A model generated the notes under the pieces. The model had not been told where the DNA came from. It did not search any database and was given only the letters and a program-made list of their open reading frames with translations. Positions 23,021-37,730 of a DNA stretch of 64,000 nucleotides are shown here, piece by piece; within the stretch, counting starts at the first letter, position 1, and every line of letters starts with the position of its first letter. The DNA lies in contig VZRS01008300.1 of the NCBI GenBank assembly GCA_013398055.1, positions 750,623 to 814,622 on the forward strand. Reading direction: 5' to 3'. The position numbers were made by a program, and so were the translations under genes. This DNA is from Ifrita kowaldi (lineage: Eukaryota; Chordata; Aves; Passeriformes; Cinclosomatidae).

Positions 23021-26000
23021 TGCTTTTCATGAAGGCATTTTACCGATTTCTAAAGCAATATTAAATGTTATATTAATAACAGGACATATAAAATTTAGAT
23101 TTTAGTGCAATTTACTCATCAGAACACGGTCAATATTAATTTTGGGAGCCACAGAATACTGCTCTCATTTAGTAATCAAGGGTCATTATTTCAGAAAAAA
23201 AGTGCTATTTTCACAAAAAATCTTGGTGCTTGTACTGAACTGTCATTATTTAAATACAAATATTTTCTTTGAAGAACTAATGCTATGCTGGTTGTTAATA
23301 TCTTAAGAAAGACAACAATTTCAGGTCCCAAATTATTGGCTGCTCTCATCTGATGATACACATAGAGGTTTTATTGAAGACAGGTAAAAAGATGTTTCAA
23401 AATTTCCACATCGTGTGAAAGCAATCAGACAAAATCACTTTATTTTGCCACAAAGGGTACAATTCCCTACTCCTTTAAATTTCATCACGATAATTTACAT
23501 CTGTTCAGAAGGTATGCAATCTGTTACCGAACTGGTCTGGTTTCATTTAGCACCTAATTTCACTCTGCATATGTGCAAATTAATACCTGAGGTGCAAACC
23601 ATTGGAGAATTAGGATTCAAGGCAGAAAATTTTCTGGTGATTAGAATTTCATAATGCACTTACAGAAGGGAAGGACATCTGAGACAATTCCTGGAGTACA
23701 ACTAAGTACACACAAAGTTATTTGAAACTCTTCGTTCTGTAACCTGGCAAGAGAACAGAGGTTTGGGTTAGCCCAAGGACGTAAACTAGACAGGAGTTAT
23801 TCACAGATGAGCGTCCAGAAACAGCTGTTCCCAGCTGCCTCCAGCTCTGTACTACTGGGATGTCCTAGGCAAACTAGGCAGCAAAACCAAAGTACAGCAG
23901 AACTTATGAGCCCACACTTCCTTGTGGAATCTGACCCAAGACCTGAAGAAATTAAGTATTGTCACAGGCAAACCAGTCTTAACAGTCAGGGAATTTATTT
24001 TAACTTAATTTAACTTATTGCAAATTAACACAAACTTACAATGGCTGATTCAAGTATTGCGGAAAAGGAAACATAAGTAATTAAACAAACACTTATGGAA
24101 ATATCTTTCTTCCCCCTTGCTCAGACTCAGCTCAGGCCAAGCTCATACCCTCTCCCACTTGCAAGTTTCAACTTTCTTTATTTTTCCCATGGCTTCTGTA
24201 CTGTTCATCCTAATTTACTCAGTGAGGTGAAAGACAATGCAAAAGTTTGGCATCAAGTGTGTAATGGTTTCTTTCTGCAATCTGGGCCAGGAAAATGAGC
24301 TACACCACCAACAAATAAAGATAACATCAAAGAGGTTGGAGTTGCAGGAAAAGCCAGCCACCAGTATTTGTAGGGAATAAGGAAGCTTTCTTGCGGGAAG
24401 ACTAAATTGTCACAAGGCTTCTTAATATTTTTGGCCTTACTTGAAGTACCGAAAGAAACTATAAAGTCCCTGGGAAAAAGAGTTGTCATGCAAATTCGCT
24501 GCAAGAGCAGTACAATCCCCGGCAGGCAGATTCCAAGGTAACAGGGTGATAAAGGACTTGACAGCAAACTTAAAAGCTGGAAGGAAGAGCCTGTAGGAGG
24601 CTGAACCAGAGCTAAGAGGCTGACCTTCAGCAAGATTGATTTAAAAATATTTCAGCCTCAGAAAAAAGTGAAGGTCTTTCCACAAAAGGAAAGAACATTT
24701 TACATAGTCTAGAAGACAGTCTAAAGAAACAGAATAGATAACAAATAGCTGGTGTGTGTAATCATCTGGCCAGGGAAAAGCTAAACAGACTTACAATAAT
24801 TTTCAGTGTCCACACTAACAGGAGTTATTATATGAAGCACCTAATTTGGGTGCCTAAACTCAGAAGTTTCAATGCAGAAACACAGAAGTTTCCAGGACTG
24901 TAACACCCACGCATTAATTTCCTCTGTGCTCCTCTGCCTTTGACCCTATCTGTAGTTCAAAACGCATACACTCAACATCACTTTGTTCTTTCTCACTAAC
25001 AAAATGAAATTGGCAGCTAGTAGCAACACCCGGACAGAAATTGCCTCCAGGATTTTTGGTATTGGTTTCTTTGTTGCCAGGATTTCACTCATTCATGGCA
25101 CAATAACCTGCAAAACGTCAGTTGTTTCCACATCAGGAGAGTCATCTTACATGGAAGAATGCAAGATTGTCCTGATATACCTGTGCTAAATCAGGTGCCA
25201 AAAGTGATAGCGATGAATTACTGCATTGCTCTGCCTTGAGCGACTTACCCCGCTTTGTCAGCAAAGCAGTCAAACTAAGAGCACTGATCTTCTAGAGCTC
25301 TTCTGCTTCTGAGATCTGAGCAAGTGCATGGCACTGCCTTATGCTGTGTCAACACTTGCCAGCAACAGCTGGATTTATGTGAAAGTGGGGAGGTCAGTCG
25401 TCTAGGCTAACTTTGGTTTGGACCAAAATATAAGCAAGAATTGATTGGTCAAACACATACCAGAAATGACTGAGGAGAAAAAAGGAATTTATATGCAAAG
25501 ATTACAACAATTAATTTCTTGGTTATGTTTGTATGTGTGTCTGTGAATTGTTGCAGCGGAGTGACAATGGATGGGGACATTTTGGACGCTCTGCTACTTC
25601 CCCATAATTTGTCACAAAACGCACGGCCTGTGACAGGACCAAGCCAGAAAGACTACACAGTCTAATTTTACAACAAATGAAACCTATATTTTGAATGGCC
25701 ATTTTTCTTCACTTGTACTTTTAGTTTGTCTTTCATAAGACTCTATCCAGAAAACTCCTCTGAAGGAAATAGTTCTGAAGTTCAGCATGCAGCCAATCTT
25801 AAATAGACCATGTCTTTTGAACCCTGAAGCTCATTCCTTTGAGATTTTTGGTCTTTGAGTAATGAAAAAAACACCCCTCTTTAATCAATGAATGTAAAGT
25901 CTCAACATTTATTTTGACTGTATGCTAGAAACTGGTATTGCCCATTACTTTACTTTAAAGAGTCAGTGCTTAGAGAAAAATAATACCTTTTAATCTTTCT

Positions 26001-29000
26001 AATTAACAGGTTATATAAGTAGCCTCTGGCATAAAGATAACAAGAGTCATTGCAAAAGATACTTCTTCCTCTCTGGACAGTATACACTGACAGTGCACAC
26101 ACTGTCCATTTCAGGTGGCTACAAATTAATCATAGGAAAAGGTCAGGGACTAGGATCACTCATGCAGAGTCAATGGTGAAAATATTCATGAAAATATGCC
26201 ATTACATAATCTCTTCAACAGCTTCTCTGGAACTAATGCACATCCAGACTAATAATTTCCACATAAGAGGTAATGCAAACCGGCTTCATCTTACTAATTA
26301 TTGTTTGCAGTAGGAGTTCTATGCTAGTGGAGAATTCAACAATTGAATAAATAGTACTAAACTCTTCATATCCTTATTACAGGAAAGTAACAGATAGTGC
26401 AATGTATAACTGAAATTAGGGTAGACATGAAACAGTCTGTTCATCTTTAAGTAAAAACCTCTAAATTTACAACAAAGGTCATGGTAAAAAAAAATAAATT
26501 AAGAACCTATGGTGATAGATGCATGGCAAGTTTATATCATTTTAAGTTTGTAATACTTAAATGTGAACAAAATTATCCTTTCTTCAAAGTGAATTGCAAT
26601 GGCAAAACAAATCATAATTGCAGTTCAGGTTCTGGGGCTCAGACATCCAGCTTCTTGTGGAAAAAGGGTTTTATTCATACATTTTAAATATCAAAAGCAA
26701 ATGACCCTATCTCTCTTGTCTGTTTTTTATTCTCGCTTATCTCTTGCTGTTTTAATTTATAGGGACCTCGAGATAACCTAAATTTGTTCTGTTTTTCCAT
26801 TTTTAATTAAGTTCAGCATAATGACAGCAAAAGGAGCAGCAAAAACCCTATTTCAAGCAAACAAACCAGGAGTTTGCTGAGATGGCAAATCTTCCTGGGC
26901 TCTCACAGCTTTTATTTTAACACTGAAAATTTGATCAAGTTGCAGTTTGAAACAGTTACTTGCTGCTGCTAGATTCAGTGCTGGTAATTACATACTGGGT
27001 TTTGTAGGGGGAGGGGAGAAATATCTGTGTAGAGCCTTCTTACCTCAACTTGGCGGAATGCCTTCCTGTGATTAAAAGTCCACTCGACAATAGTTTATTG
27101 CGCTGCCCTTTCATTTTTTGTTAAGGTCATTATGAAAGCAGGTCCCTTGGCTGAGTTCAGCTCTTCTCAAGAAGCTCATCTTGGATCTAGGAATGTACAT
27201 AAAGCAGAGATCTAACAATACAAGTATTTTTAAAACATTACCCTAATTTTCCAAAGATCCCACAATAAGCAGAAAAACTTTGCATACTCTAACATTAATG
27301 TAAAATATGTTTTGGAGCAAACCCAATTAAACTGCCTTTGAGTAATAAAGATAGCAATATTTGAATAAGACAGCTACTCAGCTGGTCTAAATAAACTGAT
27401 TCTTCTATATGCCAGGAAGCATATGTTCTTTGACTTTAATGTCCATAATGATCTCTAAATATGGGCACTAAATACAAAAGACCTATCTGGTTTGATTACA
27501 AAATTCTCAGAACGAGAACAACTAAACTGATGAATGTAATTATAAACAGTAATTGCATCCTCCCACCACATTTATTCAAATGAAGAGAAACAGTAGAACC
27601 ATCTGAAATTTAGTTCAATGCCAGCATGACACTTTCCTGCAGAACTGGCTAGTGTATATATATCTGACTTTTTTTAAGGAGGTGTGGAGGAGAAGGAAAA
27701 AAAAATCTCTCTCAGCTCTGTATATTTTTAACAGAAAACCCAAGGGAAAGCCCAGAATTTGTTTTTGTTGACTCCAGATTTACTCAGGACTGAATCTCAG
27801 CCCTGTCCTGCTTTGCTGCTCTAACAGCTCTTATCTGCTCCTGGGACAGTCACTGCAGGCAGCAAACCAGCTGTTCTCTGAAATTCAAGGGCTGATCTTA
27901 CCACCTGTACTCAGGCTGGTTGGTTCCTTTCAAACTGCTGCTTGTGGTAGAATGCACTACTCAGATACAAGCAAGAAAGGCCAAAGCTAAATCTTGTCTA
28001 ATCTTCACTGCTATTAAAGCACATATGAAAAGGATAATGGCAATATTATTTAATCTCTCACACACAGAGAGAGTGTGCATAGAACCTGGGAAGAAAGGGT
28101 GCTGTGTCAGTGTTGGTTCATTGTGAATAATGCAAAAACAGATGTTGTGTGTGACCGAGCATACAGAGGATCTGTTCTATGGGAGGCTAGAAATTAAACA
28201 TTTGCTTTATAAACTCTCCAGCCTCCACTGTAGGCTATGCAATTCAAAATTCGTTACAAATCAGGAGGTTGGTTTAGATTCAGTGTCTTCTTGACTGTCT
28301 GAGAACAGCGAAAATAATTTCAAAATCCTACAAATGGACACTATTTTAGATGGTTTGATTTGCATATCTCTCAGTAAGATTCTGGAATTCCATCTGCCTC
28401 CTGCTTACAATTAATACTCACTTGTTAATTTTTTGTCTTTTAGGCTCTGAGTGTTAATACCTCAGAAACAGCCACTTTGGCCATTGGGTACCTGGGTATT
28501 TTTATTGTTGTGGTTTTTTAACCACCAACCAAATAGAACAATTTGAAGACTCTGTTAGACCCCCAAAGCTCTAGAAAGCATTGAAAATGGCCTTTTGTAG
28601 TATCTTATATCCTGTTAACAGACCTACAAATTACCATAACTTATGTCTGGCCTGGGTTTGGACATAGGACTATGCCAAGCATTTATATCTAGAGTTGATA
28701 TCAAGAAATTGAATTCAAAACAAAACCCTGAGATTCTTTATGTGGTTGTTTCATTTCACTTGGCTATTACTGCCATCTAGTGATACAATTTACAATAGTC
28801 AAAACTTTCCATTTAGAAATTATATTGCATCAAAAATATTTGAAAATATGCAGGATACATTCTAAAAATCTATGCTTCATTTACTTACTTACGTAATGTC
28901 CCACGCTAGCATGCAATTTTATACATATTCAGTTTAGAAGGCTGATGTTTTTTCTGTCTTCCCTGTAAGAATGTACTTGAAGACCCAGATACTTGCCCAA

Positions 29001-32000
29001 GAAGAAAACTTTTCAGAGCCATAGGAGTTTATAATGTATTCAACTTCTCTTCTGGCAAATTTCCCTAGAAATGGCCATATTATTTATTACTGCTGTAATT
29101 GTAGTTGTTAATAAATGAGTCATAATTGTTTATACCAATATAAGTTATGAAAATTATTCAGGTCAAGTAAAGAGAGCTAACCTTTTCCTTTTCTCAAATA
29201 CCAGAAAATGTCCCATCTTATTTGAAAAGTAATCACTTCCCAGACCTCCTGCCTACCTAACTGACTCCTCAGATATTACCAGAGGCTGAAGAACAAATCC
29301 AAATAAGGCACACAATCTTAATCATGAAGGCCTATTTTAAACACTTACTATTTGTCTGTGATTTGAGGTCTTTAAATAAAGGTTAATCTTTCTAAAGAAC
29401 TTACTGGAGCTGAAATTGGCAGCTTAATTCATATGAAAAGATGGGGTTTATTACCATTTGGTTTTACTTCCTAAGTAACAAATTCCCTACTGACTTTCTG
29501 TAGCTATATGCATTTATTTTTTTTGTTTTCAGTCAGATGATCTCACTTACCTGCATGGTCAGCCAATTCATAGTGTTTCTGAGTTTGAACGAAGTTACAC
29601 ATAGAACAAAAAGATATTAACAACAAAATCTAACGCTTGACATTATCACATCAGCCATATTCAAATTTGGTTTTGATTGTTAATTGAACTGCACATGGAA
29701 AGTCTTCCCACAGAATTCTACCCTGGGACAGTTCAGGTTTTCTGAGCTTACCAGAGGTGTCTGGATCATAGACCGAGCACTGAGGGTTTAGTCACAGTGT
29801 CTGTGTTCTTCTAGCTTTTTCTTCGCAGCTTGATGTTTCTCCAAGTACTTCCACAGGCTTCTAGGTAATGTTTTTGTACTCATTTAGATGGTTTTCCTTG
29901 GTATCTTCCCTAGCTTTGACATTCTAAAGAATGTCAACATTCTTTAAATTAAGTAATCCTTGAGTCCTTTATTCTAGCAGAAAATTGTATAAAAAACACT
30001 TTGGCTATCATCATCAGAGTGAGCTGATGAATATTCTGTTTTAATGTTTCCAAATACCAGATGTCTTCCTGTATTTTTTGATTCTCAGTGTTGAAACAAA
30101 TATGTATGTTTAATTCTGATTTCAGACTTAACTCTCTGTACAAAATAAAACCCGTAATCCAGCACAAAGGTAATCCTATTGTAGCAGCAACCTCAGTTCT
30201 AGATAACTTAATTAAAATCATCTCCAAAATCCCAGAAAGCTTAATTCTTAGATTTTCAGCTTTTTGATACCCGGATAAATCTCATTGTAACAATACAATC
30301 AGGCAAATTATAAAGAAGAAAATGCAAGACAGTGTATTCTGTACAGTGGATTTTCATTCTTCCTGGAATCTCTTCAGATTTAGATGCTATTAATAAATAT
30401 ACACTCTACCATATTACAGTCAGATATTCAAAACACGTATTTCTAACCACTTGAGTAAACTGAAAGAAAATGCTCCTTCTGTAATCAGATGTGTCTTAGA
30501 GTTGTTAGTTAAATACACAGATTATACTGTTTCGAAAATTTATGACTTCTTGCATTCATGGATCATTGTCAAATTAACTAAGCTGATTGACTACCAACAA
30601 TTCTAACTTACACTATTTTATGAGTCACAACATATCCAGTGCAAGAGATGACTTCAAGTGATGGAAAAGCGTGCATTCCAAATTATCTTTTTAAGAAGCC
30701 ATCTGCCAGTGTCAGAAACGCAAGCTGGGATAGAAAGCAGAAACCATGCTCATACAGAAAATTCTGTAACTTGCCAGAGCCAGTGAAATGGATCAAACAG
30801 GTGCTTTTAAATCAGGGTGTTACCCAGAACTAGTCCAGGGAATACAGACACTCAGTATTCAACTTTGAAATGAAATAAAGATAATAAATAACAATGCCTC
30901 TTTTCTGAAAAAAACTGTTGGGCTGTTGCAAAAAATAACAGCATGGGATGATTTGACATTAGGTCTTGAAATAAATCTACGAATTCATCATGACCTTCGC
31001 ACTATAAACACTGCTGTTTCTCCTTCCTTTCCATTCTGGTTCTCCCACACATCATGCCCTGAGTTGAGTCAATTCAAGTTGTTAAAAGAGAAGAAAATTA
31101 GCTTAACAAAAAAAGAAAAGTGAATAGTTTGTCTATGATTTAAATACTTGAAACAATTTATCCAGTGGAGTGCTGGAGCTGGTGTGAGGGAGAAAGTGGG
31201 ATCATGCAGCTGGGCCCAGCTGAGGAGTAATTTACCCATTCTCACAAGAATGAGCCATTAAATTTCATCAATCCTCAGTGCAACTTTATCCTCGAACTGT
31301 GCTTCCAAATCCTCCATCTCCATGTCATATATAAAGTGTTGCACCCTGCTATGTCTCAGTTCTGGTGCTTGTTCAACCAGACTACTCTCATGAACAGAAG
31401 ACATTCATTTTTTCATTGTCACAGATACACTTTACTGGGTTACATTGCTTTGAAAAAAAGGTCAAACAAGCCATGCTGAACCTGACCCAGTGAAGTGGCA
31501 GAGATACTTAATCAAGGCACTTCAAGAAGCCAGGCTAGTCAATCATACTGGTTTAGCTTGCCACTAAATTGCAGTCTCCCTCAGAATTAGAAAAACCTGT
31601 TTTCCTCTCAGTATTCTCACTTTTCATTCCATTTCTTTCTTCATTTATGGACAGAATAGCAGAACAGAGCAGCTGGAAGATAGAATTGGGCCATCATTTG
31701 TCAGAAGGACAACTTGAAGGTAAGTGGGGAATATTAGCCCACCCTATTCCTAACCTTTCCTGCAACTGGGAAATTATCTGAGGCTAACAGCTTGAAAGTT
31801 TCAATAGTAGACATCAGCAGCATGTAAAATTATTTCATTGTAATGATAATTGAAGAAACTTAGCTGAAAAAGATTACCATATTGTGATTAATTGAAAAAC
31901 CAAGACTGAGCTAAATGTCAAGTTTAAAAATAGTATAATCTCATTAAACTGATTCATTATTTGCTGTAATAAAGGCATATCTATTGTAACTATGCCCCTA

Positions 32001-32220
32001 TAAAGGTAGTAGGCCAGAAATTATAAAATAACAGCATATGAAATTATAAAATTCAGCAATAACATGCCCACTATAATCAATCTTCATAATATCTCATAAA
32101 AATGAATTAAAAACACAATAAATATTTTGCCTTATGACAGTTGGCAATGCATCTTCATATACTGAAAAAGTAGTAACACAAGCTATATGGAACTTTTTTT
32201 GTTGTTGTTTTTATAGATAT
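23021..32220. other. Non-coding, no gene seen
   Basis: AT-rich intergenic or intronic sequence. No exon, RNA gene or clear repeat was recognised. A short perfect hairpin (GACATTCT-AA-AGAATGTC) lies near 29919-29936. Confidence 0.5.
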
Positions 32221-32227
32221 ATATATC

Positions 32228-32257
32228 TAGATAGATAGATAGATAGATATAGATACG
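32228..32257. repeat. (GATA)n microsatellite
   Basis: TAGA/GATA tetranucleotide units following a TA-rich start (ATATATATCTAGATAGATAG). Confidence 0.85.
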
Positions 32258-32489
32258 ATTTTTTTAAGCAAACATCTACATAGCAATTGCAGAAGGAAAA
32301 GGGATTAAATATTGTGAGTTATGTTCCAGTTTGGAAGTAAAATGCTCAAAATTAAAAGACAGGGACAGTTATGTTAGCTTTATTTCATTTTTTTAAATTT
32401 TATACTTAGGAAAAAGTTTTGAGCTTGCAATATTAGAGCTGCAGTTTGACTGTTCAGCTACAAAGCTGAGGACACGCAGTAGTCGGATA

Positions 32490-32821
32490 TTGAACCAGGC
32501 CAAACACATCAGCTCTGCAGTGACCATCTCTGTGTCAGTCCATAACTCACTCTCCTCCAAACCCTTACCAGTTCTCACTGCACTGTTGAAAATGATTTGG
32601 CAAACTCAGCTGGGATCATTGTGGTGGAAAATCTTGAGATGGGCCGTTTTACTCCTCCAGATACAGTTCAATGTTACAGCCGGATCCATAAAATGCATCA
32701 AGCCCTTTCCAACAAAGATCAGCTTCCAGGTGGAACAGATGTAACCAGGTCTTTCTGCTCAAAGCAGAAAGAATTTGAGGTCAAATTAAATTATCTGGAG
32801 TTTTATCCCTTTAGTTATTGA
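32490..32821 (+). other. Unassigned patch with two overlapping open frames
   Basis: Two plus-strand frames (32490-32744 and 32597-32821) overlap in a segment of higher GC than its flanks. The second reads a peptide of 74 residues with no domain I recognise. It could be a relic of a processed gene or chance. No function is proposed. Confidence 0.2.
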
Positions 32822-33903
32822 AAAATGTCCAAGGACAGGGTCTGTTCAAGTTCTCTGTGCGGCCTGCTCCAATGTTAATGCAAACCTGTCCTGGAACAGG
32901 TGAGTAAACTATTTCCTTTGTACAGTCATACACTACTGGGCAGCAAAAATCACTAAAGGACTGTGAAGAATTTTGGTGTAAAAAAGGTTCTAAAGTCTGA
33001 CTTCTGGCAAACGCAAAAGTGAAATAAATTAAACAGTTGATAAATGTTCAGCACAGCAGCCTCCTCCTCTCTTACAGTGGCCATAAGGCATACAACAAGA
33101 GAAGCACCCTTTATAAATGCTCTTTGAAATTTGAAATATTGATGATTTCTCTGCCTATATTCCTCAGAGCAAAATCACCCAAAAAACAGGCATTTTTTCT
33201 TGCCTACTTTTTTTTCTTTTTTCTCTCTGATCTACTATTTCTTCGTGAGAGGTGAACTAAGACACTGAGAAATTCTGGACAGCTTCTAATTCAGCTAACA
33301 TCCATAAAGGCAGTTTTCTCTTAAAATTCAGGTGGCTGTACATCTAAATGGAACAAGGCTGGAAACAGCAGGTCGCAATTATTTTACTGAGCAAGGTCAC
33401 CTGGCAAACTGAATCTGAAAAAAAGATAAAATGAACTGGCTGGATCAAAATCTTAGAACACCCACCTGAATGATGAAATCACTACCTTTGTAATTAACTA
33501 CACACAAACACTCCTTCTCAACACTGGAAACAAGGCTAAGGACCAAATTAATATCAAGACCAAAGCACTCTGAGAATATTCTATCTATATTTAAATAATT
33601 TCCTATCTAAATAACTGTTTAGAAAGAGCCAAACATTATCACCTTCTGTAAGTGACCATTCTACCCTCCCGGGCAGTAGTTAAAACAAATTAATATTCAG
33701 GATTAATGCCTTCATAATTTCTGAATTCATAATTTCATTTCTATTAAAAAATATGCTACATAAGACAATGTCAGAAATAGGCAATTGAACTTCTGATAAT
33801 TGAAATAGGATAAAATACTGAAATCCTCATGTTTTCAATGGAAAGTAATCTACTGTGAAAAGAAAAAAACAAGTTTTATACTGAAAAGTTTGAAAGTAAA
33901 TAT

Positions 33904-34310
33904 TGTTAGGGGTTTGCATTTCAACTCTGCAGCTACCAGAGATCAACAGGGTTTCACGTGTTTTTGCTGCAGCTCAGCTGCCGAGGAGCTGTTCGGGCTT
34001 CGGGCTCACAGAGTGATACAAAGTATCTTTATGGGGAGACAATACTAGATAATAGAGAATTACCTCATTCCTAAGGAACAACTTAACAAGAACCAACACA
34101 GTGAAGTAGAAAAAGGAATGCAAGGTGATTAATCATAGCGGAGGAGAGGGACCAGGGATTACCAAGAAAAATAAGGGTCCCGTCTTTTGACATTTCAGTC
34201 AAAATGAGGTAATCTTTTGAAAGAAAAACTGCAGTAAAACAAAATTAGTAGGATCAACAGCAGAGGTAACGAGGTAAACGTAAGAGCCTGCTAAGTGAAC
34301 ACCTCCTATT
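33904..34310 (-). repeat. Possible LTR-like segment
   Basis: On the minus strand the left end reads ...CCCCTAACA (ends in CA). A GC-rich block with several CpGs (GAGCCCGAAGCCCGAACAG) lies there, with a CATAAAG polyadenylation-like word before it. This could be the R-U5 end of an ERV LTR. No second copy or target duplication was found. Confidence 0.25.
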
Positions 34311-34922
34311 AAACCTTCTAAAGCTTCTTGTTGCCTCGAGTTCCATGAATTCCTTCTTATTTACAATGTTTTGCTTCAAAACAAATGTCATACTTTATAA
34401 GTTTCAGAACACTTTGTAATGTATTCACAAGAGGGGAGAGGAAACTGTATTAAGCCAGATCTTAACTGAGGGAGAAAAGCAGATTAATCCCAAGAGGGTT
34501 TTTTTCTAAGGCTTAACATCTGCATAGAAAATTCATTCTAAGGAGAAGATACAAATCTATTCCCTACATCTTCTGGTAAGATGCATTTTTTGGCTATAGA
34601 TTTGAAAATGAAAATGTTGATATTCCAATTTAAATGAGCAATTTTTAGACAGTAATTCTGGTCACTTTTGTGTAGCCCTGCATTTCACCTGATTTCAGAG
34701 CCTGATTCGATAAGTGTTTTGCAATTGCCGGGAAGGAAGGGTATAAAATAAATATCTTTTGATATTCCTCAGGTGAATGAAATTACTTTCCATGTAATAA
34801 GTTCTTTCTGAAAAAAAGGAAAACTTTTCACTACAAAGAAAAAGTCAGGGTTATCAAAGTTCTGGTTTATATACATTCTGACAAGCTTCAAATTCTTGTT
34901 TTTATTGGAATATTTTAAAAAA

Positions 34923-34951
34923 TTATATATACGTACACATACACACACACG
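34923..34951. repeat. TA/CA dinucleotide repeat
   Basis: Alternating TATATATACG and ACACATACACACAC. Confidence 0.7.
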
Positions 34952-36065
34952 AAAAAACTAATTTCGTTTTCTGTGAATAAACTATTTTCAAAGTAAATTT
35001 GGTGAAAACATACACAGAAATAAAAAAATATAAAGAAGGGAAGATATAAAATATTGAAAGGCCTTTAAACCCTGCATAGACTGAAAAAAAATCTTATATT
35101 CAGAAAACCACTTTTAATAGTTACTCTGTCTTACTTTCACTGGCCAAAACAGTGTTCGATGTTTTTCTGATATGTTTAGGACCCATTTGCATCACCCAAC
35201 GTACTTCAGAACTTGGCATAAAGAGTTAAGATTTGAAATCACTTTTAAAGAGTGAATGCTTACTGCACAAAAGGAAAATATTTTTCTTTTTGCTGTTTAT
35301 CAGTCCCTCTCAAAACAGAGTTTTTGTAGATGGTACAGAGGCTGCTTTGACAGTCTCAGCTAGAGATACTGCTAGATGTGTATTACATCTGTACACAATC
35401 TGAAATAGATTACTTGTTTTCTTTCTTTGTTTTAGGAGCTCACGATTCTGTTACAAAGATGTAGAGGTCTGTCACAATTCATCTATTTACAGAAGACTAG
35501 ACCATTGTGCAATCCTGCACTGGATGAATCTTTTGGGACACATGAGCCATTACCCAGTGGTACTTAGGGGAGTCACTCAAAGCAAAAGTAAAAATTGTCT
35601 GTGTGTATAGCTACAGAAGTTCAGGTGCATGAAAGACAGTGAAATCAGAGCTGAACAAATCTATTTGGAGGGCTGTAGCAAAATCTTGTCCTCTCTAGAT
35701 CTACTAGAAATATATATGTTTTCCATCAAGAGAGCCATAACCTTTTCCTGGTGTCCATCCATTTCCATCTGACCTAATGCCACTGTAGGCGTCATGCTGA
35801 TAAAAAGGGACAAAATATATGTCTTGAAGCATCAGGAAAGTAAAAATCCTTATCAAATGCATTTATTCTCATGCAGTTATTAATAACAATTCCCCTTCTT
35901 TAACTTCACATTTCAGTCCCCTCCATGACAGCATTAAGTACCTTCTGGTTTATCTAATACTCCCCTGCTTAAATACAAGACCCAGATACTTCCGCTCTGC
36001 TTTGTGTTGCCCTTTTTTCTCTTTCTACTCACACACTCTTTACTATGATCCTTTCCTAGTAAAGG

Positions 36066-37730
36066 CTATTTAAATCATAGAATTGTAGAACAGTTTGAGC
36101 TGGAAAGGGACCTTGATGATGACTAGGCCATCTAGTCCACATCCCCTGCGATGGGCACTGACATCTTCAATCAGGTCAGGTGGCTCAGAGCCCATCCCAC
36201 TGGGCTTTGAATGTTATCAAGGATGGGCCATCTGCCACCTCTCTGAGCAACCTGGGCCAGTGTTTTTACACCTTCATTGTTAAATACTTACTTCTTATAT
36301 CTGGTCTGAAATGACAGCCCTTCAGTTTAAAACCATCACCCCTTGTCCTATCACAACAGGCCCTGCTAAGACGTTTGTCCCCATCTTTCTTGTGGGTGCC
36401 ACTTCAAGTACTGGAAGACCGCAAGGTTTCTCTGGAGCCTTCTCTTCTCCAGGCTGAACAATTCCAATTTTCTCAGTCATTCCTCACAGGAGAGGTGTTC
36501 CAGAGAGATATTCCCCTCATCATCTTTGTGGCCTCCTCTGGGTTTGATCCAACAGGTCCATGTCCTTCCTGTGCTAAGGACCCCAGAGCTGGATGCAGCA
36601 CTGCAGGTGGAGTCTCACCAAAGCAGAACAGAGGGACAGAATCTCCCTCACCTGCTGCCCATGGTGCTTTGGATGCAGCCCAGGACACATTTGGCTTTCT
36701 GGGCTGCCAGTGCTCATTGCTGGGTCATGTCCAGCCTCTCACCCACCAGCACCCTCAAGCCCTTCTGGACAGGGCTGCTCTCATTCTGCTCATCCCCCAG
36801 CCTGGATTGATACAGGGGGTTGTTCCAACACAGGTGCAGCACCTTGCAGCTGGTCTTATTAAACCCCATGAGATTCCCATAGCCCACTTCTCAAGCTTAT
36901 TCAGGTCCCTCTGGATGTCATCCCATCCTTCAGGAGTGTCAGCCACACCACTCAGCTTGGTGTCTGCTGCAAATTCGCTGAGGGTACACTTGATACCTTC
37001 ATCTATGTCGTTAATGAAGATATTAAATAGCACTGGTCCCAGTACTGACCCCAGAGGAGCACCATTTGTCACTGATGTCCACTGACAGGCTGAGACTTTG
37101 ACCACGACAGTCTGAATGTGACTGTCCAGCCAATCACTGAACAGTCCAACAATCAAATCCACCTCTCTCCAATTTAGAGAAAAGGATGTTGTGGGGGACT
37201 GTGTCAAAGGTTTTACAGAAGTCCAGACAAAGCCTTTCCTTTGCCCACTGATGTATCTCTCGATCATGGAAGGCCCCTGGGTTGGTCAGGCAGGACTTGT
37301 CCTTGGTGAAGCTGTGCTGGCTGTCCCAAATCACCTCCCTGTCCTCCGTGTGCCTTAGCAGAGCTTCTAGGAGGATCTGTTCCATGATCTTCCCAGGCAC
37401 AGAGGTGATGCTGACATGCCATCTGTTCCCAGGATCTTCCTTTCTACCCTTTTCAAATATGAGTACAATGTTTCCCCTTTTCCAGTCACCTGGGACTTCA
37501 CTTGACTGCCATGACCTTTCAAATATCATGGAGAGGGGATTGACAACCACACCAACTGATTCCCTCAGGACTCCGGGATGCATCTCTTTCCTCAGGGGGT
37601 CAAGAACTTGATCTTTACTTGCGGTGGGGTATACAGTGGGCAGTCCCCATCCCGCTGTCCATCGACTCCGCAGGTGTGGGAAGAGAGGTTGCCACTGACG
37701 ACTGAGGAAATTCTGGGATGCAATTTAGAG
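36066..37730 (-). mobile_element. CR1 LINE, 5'-truncated, with reverse transcriptase remains
   Basis: The longest CR1 copy in the window, in minus orientation. The 3' tail is at the left (ATCATAGAATTGTAGAACAG, then TTTGAGCTGGAAAGGGACC). To the right lie RT coding relics in at least two frames: 37583-37134 holds the CR1 blocks SMIFERSW, PGKIMEQILLEALLRH and FDTVPHNIL, and 37267-36755 holds [17 protein letters not shown]. The active-site box reads FAAD (36962-36973) where CR1 normally has two adjacent Asp, and several frame shifts are present, so it is dead. The endonuclease domain and 5' end are missing. Similarity fades at about 37730. Confidence 0.92.

Noticed and set aside
24253..24633. 126-codon minus-strand frame rich in Leu and Ser
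   Set aside because: Low-complexity hydrophobic composition, no family resemblance, no splice or promoter context.
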